Below are positions 6,991-12,194 of a stretch of DNA of 12,194 nt, piece by piece (the stretch's first letter is position 1; the number at the start of each line of letters is the position of its first letter). Origin of the DNA: Pseudomonadota bacterium (GTDB lineage: Bacteria > Pseudomonadota > Gammaproteobacteria > Xanthomonadales > Marinicellaceae); the NCBI GenBank assembly GCA_008501575.1, contig QQUO01000322.1:1-12194 (forward strand). The letters are read 5' to 3'. Below the pieces are notes generated by a model, which saw only the letters and a list, made by a program, of their open reading frames with translations, did not search any database and had not been told where the DNA came from. A program made the position numbers and the translations under genes.

Positions 6991-7130
6991 AATGAAGTGC
7001 TGCTGAGCAGCACGACCCGCCGAGCCGGTTAGGCCAGGCAAATGAAGTCATGCGGATTCGCCGGAGGCGAAGAAGCGTGAAGGAATGTCCGTTAAGGCCG
7101 TGAGCGAGCGGCCGCGTAAGCCTCAAGAAC
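6991..7130. repeat. GC-rich, hairpin-rich intergenic element, probable dispersed repeat
   Basis: This segment between the FMN reductase and the amidohydrolase is far richer in G+C than the AT-rich sequence around it. It contains three strong inverted repeats: GTGCTGCT-G-AGCAGCAC at 6997-7013, TTCGCC-GGA-GGCGAA at 7057-7071, and GGCCG/CGGCC around an 8-base loop at 7096-7113. AATGAAGT occurs at 6991 and again exactly 50 bp later at 7041. No transposase, start/RBS-supported gene or tRNA is present. The layout resembles short structured intergenic repeats of proteobacteria (REP/ERIC-like). Multi-copy status cannot be seen from one copy. The hairpins could also end or stabilise the FMN reductase transcript. 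Confidence 0.5.
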
Positions 7131-7136
7131 ACCCCT

Positions 7137-7697
7137 TTATGACTGCGTATTGGTCGCAATCCACTTTGCAAAAGCAGCCATATAGCTTTTTAGAAAGTCT
7201 TTGGTGGAATCGTTGGTCAATTGGCCGTTATCATCAAAAAGATCAGCCGCACCACCAATGTAAGCTTCCGGCTGTGCCATGGCAGGTACATTAACGAAAG
7301 TTAGCGACTGTCGTAAATGATGGTTGGCACCGAAACCACTGATGTTGCCAATGGAGACACTGACGACACCGGCGGGTTTGCCATCCCATGAATTTTCCCC
7401 ATAAGGACGCGAACCAACATCAATGGCATTTTTTAAAACACCGGGTACAGAACGGTTATATTCAGGCGTCAGAAACAAGAACCCATCGGCAGCACGAATT
7501 TGTTCCCGAAAAGCCACCCACTCTTTCGGCGGTGAACCTTCCAGGTCTTCATTAAACCACGGCAGACCCGCGATGCTGACCAATTTCATAGACAGCGATT
7601 CAGGCGCCAGTGACATGAGCGTCTTGGCTGTTTTCAGATTAAAAGATTCTTTACGAAGACTACCAACGATGACTGCGATATTGTGTTTTTTCATCAT
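7137..7697 (-). CDS. NADPH-dependent FMN reductase (ChrR/YieF-like quinone/chromate reductase)
   Basis: This is a flavodoxin-fold flavoprotein of about 186 aa, close to E. coli ChrR/YieF (188 aa). The phosphate-binding loop GSLRKESFN comes right after the first beta strand, and the family hallmark PEYNRSVPGVLKNAID follows in the middle. HHLRQSL then matches the conserved ChrR segment. These enzymes use NAD(P)H to reduce quinones by two electrons, and also chromate or azo compounds, protecting against redox cycling. The protein is cytoplasmic, usually a dimer or tetramer. Start choice: an ATG at 7709 has no Shine-Dalgarno, whereas the ATG at 7697 (or the next, 7694) has GGAA at 7707-7704 six bases upstream and gives the usual MMKK-hydrophobic start. 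An extended -10 promoter with an overlapping palindrome lies about 80 bp upstream. A structured GC-rich repeat begins 7 bp after the stop. Confidence 0.88.
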   Translation of the reverse strand: MMKKHNIAVIVGSLRKESFNLKTAKTLMSLAPESLSMKLVSIAGLPWFNEDLEGSPPKEWVAFREQIRAADGFLFLTPEYNRSVPGVLKNAIDVGSRPYGENSWDGKPAGVVSVSIGNISGFGANHHLRQSLTFVNVPAMAQPEAYIGGAADLFDDNGQLTNDSTKDFLKSYMAAFAKWIATNTQS

Positions 7698-7761
7698 GTT
7701 TATTTCCATTTGATTGTTAGTTACTAAATCAGAATGTTTAAGTGAAATTATTCTGTTTTTG

Positions 7762-7786
7762 ATAATAATAAGATACTTATTATTAT
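7762..7786. promoter_or_regulatory. Perfect 11-bp inverted repeat, candidate operator
   Basis: Arms ATAATAATAAG (7762-7772) and CTTATTATTAT (7776-7786) are exact reverse complements separated by ATA. The element overlaps the -10 box of the minus-strand promoter and its expected start site (near 7775). This is where a dimeric repressor such as a MarR, HxlR or TetR family member would act. No regulator gene is in the window. The low G+C makes some chance palindromy possible, but 11 of 11 pairs is long. It could alternatively be a 3' hairpin of the M23 gene, though it lies 145 bp past that stop. Confidence 0.5.
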
Positions 7787-7790
7787 AGCA
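7782..7790 (-). promoter_or_regulatory. Extended -10 promoter for the FMN reductase
   Basis: On the minus strand, TGC-TATAAT (7790 to 7782) matches the consensus TGn-TATAAT exactly. No good -35 box lies 16-18 bp upstream, which extended -10 promoters tolerate. The predicted start near 7775 gives a leader of about 78 bases to the ATG at 7697. Confidence 0.55.
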
Positions 7791-7930
7791 TAGTTAGGAT
7801 GCCTTTAGTTATATCACGTCCTATCAAAAATACAGTTTCATGAATGAAAAATTAGTGCGACCATGTTCCTCGCTTCTTAACCAAAAGTACAAATAAACAA
7901 TTATTGAAATGTTTAAATTAATCTAACTAA
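7791..7930. other. AT-rich gap between M23 peptidase and the FMN reductase promoter
   Basis: No ORF with a ribosome binding site and no RNA gene is visible. A short inverted pair TAGGA/TCCTA (7795-7799 and 7819-7823) flanks the region upstream of the promoter but is too short to name. No convincing terminator of the M23 gene was found. Confidence 0.4.
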
Positions 7931-9100
7931 TCACTCAAAACCATTTGCAAAAATCAAATCACCAATAAAGAACGTATGGCTATGGGTTTGACCTTCATAG
8001 GTCACTTCATATTTCCAGGCACCATGATCGGCATTGGCCGGAAACACGTATGATCGCCACCACCAGGAAGCCGCATAGTGAGGCACTGAGGTAGCAAGAT
8101 TCCATTGCTGATATACCTGACCATTGGGCTTGTAGATTTTATAAACTGATTGCTGATTTTGTAATTGATCCCGATAATAAGTGGCAAAATATATCAGGTC
8201 TCCACCATTAAAATGGTCTTTAAATCGTGGGGTGTCAATGGTGGTGGGACAATCACCAGAACCTGACATTTGGGGAACCCCATCATGGGTGGCCACCAGA
8301 TTAATTTGGCTATTATAATAAGGTTCTTGTGACAGCCACCAACTGTTGTTATTCATGGCATTACAAGCACCACTAAAGGGCTCAATTAAATTGCTATTAT
8401 TGCTATATGTTTCAAAATGTAAATGGGGCCCAGTAGAAGCGCCCGAACTACCGACAACCCCCAAATATTCCCCGGCCACAACGGATTGTCCTATTGATTT
8501 CGAAGTGAGAGAGTTCTTTTTCAAATGGCCATAATAAGAATAGCTGCCATCACTGTGGGTAATAAAAACCGCATTCCAATTAGGGTTACTAAAATCACAG
8601 TTCCGATCATAATTACCATCTAATTTAGTGGTGATTACACCATCTGCGGCAGCCACCACCTCCACTTGATCATGGTCCATCTTGTACCACTTAAACGGCC
8701 AGGTAAACATGTCAATACCGCGGTGATTATAATTGCTTAAATCATAGGTTCTTTGGCCACAGTTATAATCTAATAATTGACCATTATAATTTAAATTTTG
8801 ATCAACAAAATTGCTGATACCATAAAATCCGGGGTCATTATTATTACCGCGAAGTGGGTTAATAAAGGAAGGCTGTGCTGCCCCTCTTTGAGGCACTTCA
8901 ATTAAACCAAGAAATTCTAAGTGTTGTCGGTCTTTTTCATACTGCCATTGCATATTTAATTGATGGAACAGTGGTTGGTAATCTTGAAAATCAACTTTAT
9001 ATTCACCACCCCCGGATGATTCAACTTTTACTTGTGATGATGCTTGAAAAGTGATTAGAAAAAAAACCACAGAGACATATTTAATATTTGACTTATGCAT
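7931..9100 (-). CDS. Secreted M23 (LytM-type) zinc metallopeptidase with C-terminal GFE tail
   Basis: This 389-aa exported protein starts with a signal-peptide-like segment, MHKSNIKY then VSVVFFLITFQASSQ. Numbering from this start, the zinc ligands are H126 and D130 (HRGID) and H228 in GPHLHFE. H192 (YYGHL) and H226 complete the active site. The region at about 125-235 is the LytM domain, which cuts peptide cross-links of peptidoglycan. Cysteines C114 and C168 may form a disulfide. A C-terminal beta-rich domain of roughly 120 residues follows and ends in DLIFANGFE, a tail I associate with secreted proteins of some gammaproteobacteria. Start choice: AAGGTG lies six bases before the ATG at 9100. 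A GTG at 9109, nine bases further up, overlaps that Shine-Dalgarno and is less likely. It faces away from the FUSC gene. Likely role: cell-wall remodelling, lysis or protein degradation outside the cell. Confidence 0.87.
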   Translation of the reverse strand: MHKSNIKYVSVVFFLITFQASSQVKVESSGGGEYKVDFQDYQPLFHQLNMQWQYEKDRQHLEFLGLIEVPQRGAAQPSFINPLRGNNNDPGFYGISNFVDQNLNYNGQLLDYNCGQRTYDLSNYNHRGIDMFTWPFKWYKMDHDQVEVVAAADGVITTKLDGNYDRNCDFSNPNWNAVFITHSDGSYSYYGHLKKNSLTSKSIGQSVVAGEYLGVVGSSGASTGPHLHFETYSNNSNLIEPFSGACNAMNNNSWWLSQEPYYNSQINLVATHDGVPQMSGSGDCPTTIDTPRFKDHFNGGDLIYFATYYRDQLQNQQSVYKIYKPNGQVYQQWNLATSVPHYAASWWWRSYVFPANADHGAWKYEVTYEGQTHSHTFFIGDLIFANGFE

Positions 9101-9106
9101 TGCTTT

Positions 9107-9112
9107 CACCTT
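9107..9112 (-). promoter_or_regulatory. Ribosome binding site that sets the M23 peptidase start
   Basis: On the minus strand AAGGTG precedes the ATG at 9100 by six bases. The GTG inside it is the in-frame alternative start at 9109, which would leave that start with only AT-rich sequence (ATTAATTAAG) upstream. Confidence 0.6.
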
Positions 9113-9150
9113 AATTAATGATTATTGCTTACCCTTCTTACTGAAGCCAT

Positions 9151-9176
9151 CATGTTAAAACTTTTTATTTAACATG
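9151..9176. promoter_or_regulatory. 9-bp perfect inverted repeat in the divergent intergenic region
   Basis: CATGTTAAA (9151-9159) and TTTAACATG (9168-9176) are exact reverse complements around an 8-base spacer. The element lies about 50 bp upstream of the M23 ATG. It could be an operator, or a hairpin in the M23 leader; no regulator is known. Confidence 0.4.
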
Positions 9177-9210
9177 CATAATATTTTGCAATTTAGCCAG
9201 TTATTTATCA

Positions 9211-9246
9211 GGACAATTATTGGACATTGCATGTCGTTTAAGGACA
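9211..9246. promoter_or_regulatory. Cluster of GGACA boxes, candidate activator site
   Basis: GGACA occurs at 9211, 9222 and 9242 on the plus strand, spaced 11 and 20 bp, close to whole helical turns. A fourth, inverted copy is suggested by TGTCG at 9232. GACAT-TGC-ATGTC at 9223-9235 is a palindrome inside the cluster. It lies between the divergent M23 and FUSC genes, so it could serve either. I cannot assign a regulator. Confidence 0.3.
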
Positions 9247-9289
9247 ACAGCCACTTTTAACGGTTAATGCAATGATTCCATTTAATACA

Positions 9290-9295
9290 TATAAT
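9290..9295 (+). promoter_or_regulatory. Candidate -10 element for the FUSC gene
   Basis: A consensus TATAAT stands at this site, about 75 bp before the GTG start. No convincing -35 box is present (ATGCAA at 17 bp, TTAATG at 20 bp) and there is no TGn extension, so the call is tentative. Confidence 0.35.
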
Positions 9296-9370
9296 TAAGA
9301 ATCATCGAAGATCAAAATGTTACGATTCTCATTTCATTAGCTTGTAGATACAGGAATTAAGCTTTATATC

Positions 9371-11596
9371 GTGAGTAACAAAAACCATTTAAGTGCTATA
9401 AATACTCTTTCGCTGTGGCGATTTGTAAATAGCATTAGTTTTTCTAGGGCCATTCGGGTCACAATTGCAGTGAGCTTACCAATCCTGTTGGGACTTCAAT
9501 TTGGTTACGTTGAAATCGGTTTGGCGCTTGGTTTCGGTGCCTTTTGGAGTTCGCCCAGTGATGTCAGTGGTAGTATTCGACATAAAGAAAATGGTATTCT
9601 TATTTCTGCACTATTGGCTACGATTGTTAGCTTTATCGGAGCTTCTCTGCACTACGAAACCTGGTTTACACTGCCCGTTTTGGGCGTACTCAGTTTTGGC
9701 ATCGCTTTTCTGACGGTGTTTGGCTTTCGTGCTTCACTGATTAGCTTATCGGGTCTTTTGGCATTGGCGGTAAGTCTTGCGCTGGAACCCAAAACACTTC
9801 AGATTTATCAATTTGCTTTATTAATAGGCCTGGGCGGTTTGTGGTATTTACTGCTTACCCATATCTGGCACCGCATCAACTCAAAAGAGGAAACCGAAGA
9901 ATTCTTGACAGAGACCTATCTCCTGACCGCTGAGTTTTTGGAAATACGGGGGAAATTAATCGACCCAAAAGAAGATCAGGATAAACTACAGTCACAGCTA
10001 CTATACCTGCAAAGAAAGCTGACTGAAAATCATGAGACCTTACGAGAAATTTTAATTCTCACCAGAAAGAATTCCGGTTGGTCAAACTATCAAAATAAAC
10101 GCCTGTTAATATTTGCACAACTCATTGCAATGCTGGAAACCGCGATTGCCAACCCCGTAGATTATGACCGCATGAACAGGCTTTTTAATGAGCATCCACA
10201 ATATATCAAGAGATTTCAGGCCCTTATTTTTGAAATGGCCAAGCAATTGCGGTTGATTTCTGAAGCAGGTAATGACAAGCGCAAATTACCCAAAAATGAT
10301 GCCATTAAACAGTGTTTTAAAGACGTCAAACTTGACATCGCCTTACTGCGGGAAAGCTTCTATTATAATGAATACTTTATGTTGCAAAATTTTCTTGATT
10401 ATCAGGAAAAACAATTCGACAAACTAAAAAGAATTAAATGGTTGTTGGGTGACCCCGATACACTGGACATGGAATTTATCGATCGCAAGGTGGCCGAGCG
10501 CTTTGTCGCCACCCCGGATTATGACCCCAGACTACTGCTCAGGAATTTTAGTTTTAAATCCACCATTTTCAGACACTCAATTCGGCTGGCAGTGACTGTT
10601 ATGATTGCCTACGCATTGGGTTCGCTGTTTGCATTTCAGAACCCACACTGGGTTTTGTTGGCTGTTATTGTGATTATGCGCCCAGGTTATGGTTTGACCA
10701 AAAACCGCGCCAAAGACCGCTTAATCGGCACTTTGATTGGTGGTGTCATTGCCACCGTTTTGGTTTTACTGATACACAATCCAATTCTATACGGTGCCAT
10801 GGGTCTGATTTCAATGGTGATAGCGCTTGCCTTGTTACAAAAGAACAATCAGGTCTCGGCCATGTTTATTACCTTAACCATTGCCTTCATCTATGCCATT
10901 TTGCAACCTGATATTTTAAACTTAATCAAATTTCGTATGTTCGACACCTTTCTGGGCGCCGGATTGTCTTATGCCGCCATACTGTGGCTATGGCCGAGCT
11001 GGGAATTCGTTGAAATCAAAGATCATATTAAAAAAAGCATCACCGCCAATATGAATTTCCTGAATAAAATCAGCGAATATTATCTGCACAAAGGAACCCT
11101 GAAAACCTCTTACAATATTGCGCGTAAGGAAGCATTTTTAGAAACTTCTAACTTAAGTTCAGCCTATCAACGCATGACACAAGAACCCAAATCGAAACAA
11201 AGGGAAACGGATAAAATTTATGAGTTGGTGGTCTTAAACCACACATTGTTAACCGCATTGGCTTCGTTGAGTACCTATATCCGAAACCATGAAACCGGCG
11301 AAGCAACTGAACAGTATAACGTTGCCACAGAAAAAATAGTCAATAATCTAACACACATACTGCAACACCTAAAGAATGACAATAAAATTGACAAACAGGA
11401 CTTGTCTAAAGATACCGCTCTTTTTGATGAGCAGTTACCAAGTTTTAATTCTTTCGACCAGGATCACTTTGAGTCCAAAGACGAAGACAGTGTACGTGAA
11501 TTGCAGGAAGCTCAGTTGCTTTGGCAGCAACTACAATGGCTGTATTCCATCAGTGGAAAAATGTTCATACTGGCTGCATCTGTTCATTGGGACTAA
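9371..11596 (+). CDS. FUSC/YccS-like inner-membrane protein, possible aromatic-acid exporter
   Basis: This 741-aa protein has the two-block layout of the FUSC superfamily (YccS, YhfK, AaeB-like). A cluster of about six membrane helices (residues about 27-165) is followed by a long charged, helical cytoplasmic region (about 170-400), a second helix block (about 405-545) and a helical C-terminal domain. The second block opens with PHWVLLAVIVIMRPGYG, with P425-H426-W427, then TKNRAKDRLIGTLIGG, the family's best-conserved motif. Relatives are putative efflux proteins for aromatic carboxylic acids; most, including YccS, have no proven substrate. The only in-frame start after the stop at 9338 is GTG at 9371; the nearest Shine-Dalgarno (AGGA) is 15 bases away, so translation may be weak. 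The acidic, low-complexity stretch near the C-terminus (SKDTALFDEQ, ESKDEDSV) is probably a linker. An MFS gene follows by 116 bp. Confidence 0.88.
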   Translation: MSNKNHLSAINTLSLWRFVNSISFSRAIRVTIAVSLPILLGLQFGYVEIGLALGFGAFWSSPSDVSGSIRHKENGILISALLATIVSFIGASLHYETWFTLPVLGVLSFGIAFLTVFGFRASLISLSGLLALAVSLALEPKTLQIYQFALLIGLGGLWYLLLTHIWHRINSKEETEEFLTETYLLTAEFLEIRGKLIDPKEDQDKLQSQLLYLQRKLTENHETLREILILTRKNSGWSNYQNKRLLIFAQLIAMLETAIANPVDYDRMNRLFNEHPQYIKRFQALIFEMAKQLRLISEAGNDKRKLPKNDAIKQCFKDVKLDIALLRESFYYNEYFMLQNFLDYQEKQFDKLKRIKWLLGDPDTLDMEFIDRKVAERFVATPDYDPRLLLRNFSFKSTIFRHSIRLAVTVMIAYALGSLFAFQNPHWVLLAVIVIMRPGYGLTKNRAKDRLIGTLIGGVIATVLVLLIHNPILYGAMGLISMVIALALLQKNNQVSAMFITLTIAFIYAILQPDILNLIKFRMFDTFLGAGLSYAAILWLWPSWEFVEIKDHIKKSITANMNFLNKISEYYLHKGTLKTSYNIARKEAFLETSNLSSAYQRMTQEPKSKQRETDKIYELVVLNHTLLTALASLSTYIRNHETGEATEQYNVATEKIVNNLTHILQHLKNDNKIDKQDLSKDTALFDEQLPSFNSFDQDHFESKDEDSVRELQEAQLLWQQLQWLYSISGKMFILAASVHWD

Positions 11597-11633
11597 TTCG
11601 ATCAACAATAATGCGCTGATTCTGTAAAACTAA

Positions 11634-11665
11634 AACTGACTAACTGATTAAGTGATTAAGTGATT
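11634..11665. repeat. Four imperfect 8-bp tandem units
   Basis: AACTGACT, AACTGATT, AAGTGATT and AAGTGATT stand end to end between the FUSC and MFS genes, directly before a possible promoter. The units differ from one another at no more than two positions. They could be slippage-made DNA of no function, or regulator half-sites. Confidence 0.5.
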
Positions 11666-11666
11666 A

Positions 11667-11675
11667 TGGTATGCT
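11667..11675 (+). promoter_or_regulatory. Candidate extended -10 for the MFS gene
   Basis: TGG-TATGCT resembles TGn-TATAAT with two mismatches and sits 38 bp before the ATG at 11713, just after the 8-bp tandem repeats. No -35 box is evident. Weak evidence. Confidence 0.3.
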
Positions 11676-11712
11676 AAACAATGACATATGAGTGCCGCAA
11701 ATTGACGAAATC

Positions 11713-12194
11713 ATGACAAAACCCAACAAAAACAAACTAACAAGAATTTACCAACTGCTCAGTAACGATGATGACGCCCGCGCTTGTCTGCAAATTCCCG
11801 ACAATGCCTGTCGCGCTCAACCTATGAATTATTTACTGTTTTTACTGGCGGTGGCTTGTTCACAAATCAGTGACAAACTGGCCAGCACCAAACTGGTTTT
11901 ACCGTGGTTATTTTCAACAGCGGGTATCCCAAGTTTTTTCAGTGGTTTATTGGTGCCCATCCGAGAATCGGGCTCCATGCTACCACAGCTGTATATTGGC
12001 GCATGGGTGCGTCAATTTCCACGGCGTAAATGGTTTTTGGTGGCCAGCACCCTGGCTCAGGCCTTATGTTTATTGAGTATTATTCCGGTGGCGCTGTGGA
12101 TGCAGGGATCTGCCGCCGGTTGGGCGGTCATCGGCATCATCATGCTATTCAGTCTGGCACGTAGTTTTTCATCGGTGGCCTCTAAAGACGTGTT
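11713..12194 (+). CDS. MFS permease, 5' part only
   Basis: The open frame runs from the ATG at 11713 off the right edge, giving 160 complete codons. A polar N-terminal segment of about 38 residues contains an acidic patch (SNDDDARAC) and CR-x-QPMNY. Hydrophobic helices follow: about 40-52, 61-82, 90-98 and the pair after 105. The motif GLLVPIRESGSMLPQL at 78-93, then VRQFPRRKWF at 99-108, is characteristic in my memory of an uncharacterised MFS permease family of gammaproteobacteria. The basic loop RQFPRRK corresponds in place to the MFS loop between helices 2 and 3. Transport direction and substrate are unknown. The Shine-Dalgarno is poor (GACGAA). It follows the FUSC gene by 116 bp without a visible terminator, so read-through is possible. 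Confidence 0.8.
   Translation, partial: MTKPNKNKLTRIYQLLSNDDDARACLQIPDNACRAQPMNYLLFLLAVACSQISDKLASTKLVLPWLFSTAGIPSFFSGLLVPIRESGSMLPQLYIGAWVRQFPRRKWFLVASTLAQALCLLSIIPVALWMQGSAAGWAVIGIIMLFSLARSFSSVASKDV

Noticed and set aside
6989..7171. 60-codon minus-strand open frame across the hairpin-rich element
   Set aside because: It has no Shine-Dalgarno sequence, its start lies inside the FMN reductase gene, and its sequence is set by the inverted repeats. It is better explained as translation of a non-coding repeat.
1..12194. CRISPR array, tRNA/rRNA gene, transposase, integrase or phage gene
   Set aside because: Reading both strands showed no regularly spaced repeats of CRISPR size, no tRNA-like cloverleaf, and no recognisable mobile-element protein.

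Overview
The window reads like a chromosomal segment of a gammaproteobacterium of moderate to low G+C. Four genes resemble enterobacterial families: a YqfB-like ASCH protein, a YdhR-like monooxygenase, a ChrR/YieF-like flavin reductase and a YccS-like FUSC protein. A secreted M23 peptidase ends in ...IFANGFE, a C-terminal tail I associate from memory with Marinicella and Xanthomonadales-type secreted proteins. The genus is inference and could not be checked here.

Left part (1-7709, all minus strand). From upstream (right) to downstream (left) the order is: FMN-dependent reductase, hairpin-rich GC-rich intergenic repeat, CodA-like amidohydrolase, DHA1-type MFS transporter, frameshifted SnoaL/NTF2-like gene, BudC-like short-chain dehydrogenase, DsbA/FrnE-like thiol oxidoreductase, FAD-dependent oxidoreductase of the phytoene-desaturase/PYROXD2 type, YdhR-like monooxygenase, and the 5' part of a yqfB-like N4-acetylcytidine amidohydrolase. 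Most products are small-molecule redox or detoxification enzymes, which suggests a stress or xenobiotic neighbourhood. It is probably several transcription units: terminator-like hairpins lie after the amidohydrolase and after the SDR. The FMN reductase has a consensus extended -10 promoter overlapped by a perfect 11-bp inverted repeat. The FAD oxidoreductase is clearly richer in G+C than everything around it and looks acquired, with the change falling at its CDS ends.

Middle (7710-9370). An AT-rich regulatory gap precedes a minus-strand secreted LytM/M23 metallopeptidase. A 270-bp divergent intergenic region follows, holding a 9-bp inverted repeat, a cluster of GGACA boxes and a candidate -10 element.

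Right part (9371-12194, plus strand). A full-length FUSC-family inner-membrane protein is followed, after a short gap with four 8-bp tandem repeats, by the 5' part of an MFS permease that runs off the end.

No rRNA, tRNA, CRISPR array, transposase or phage gene was seen. I did not find a clear new multi-gene system. The strongest leads are the GC-rich island gene, the structured intergenic repeat, the CodA-like enzyme with altered active-site neighbours, and the frameshifted NTF2-like gene.
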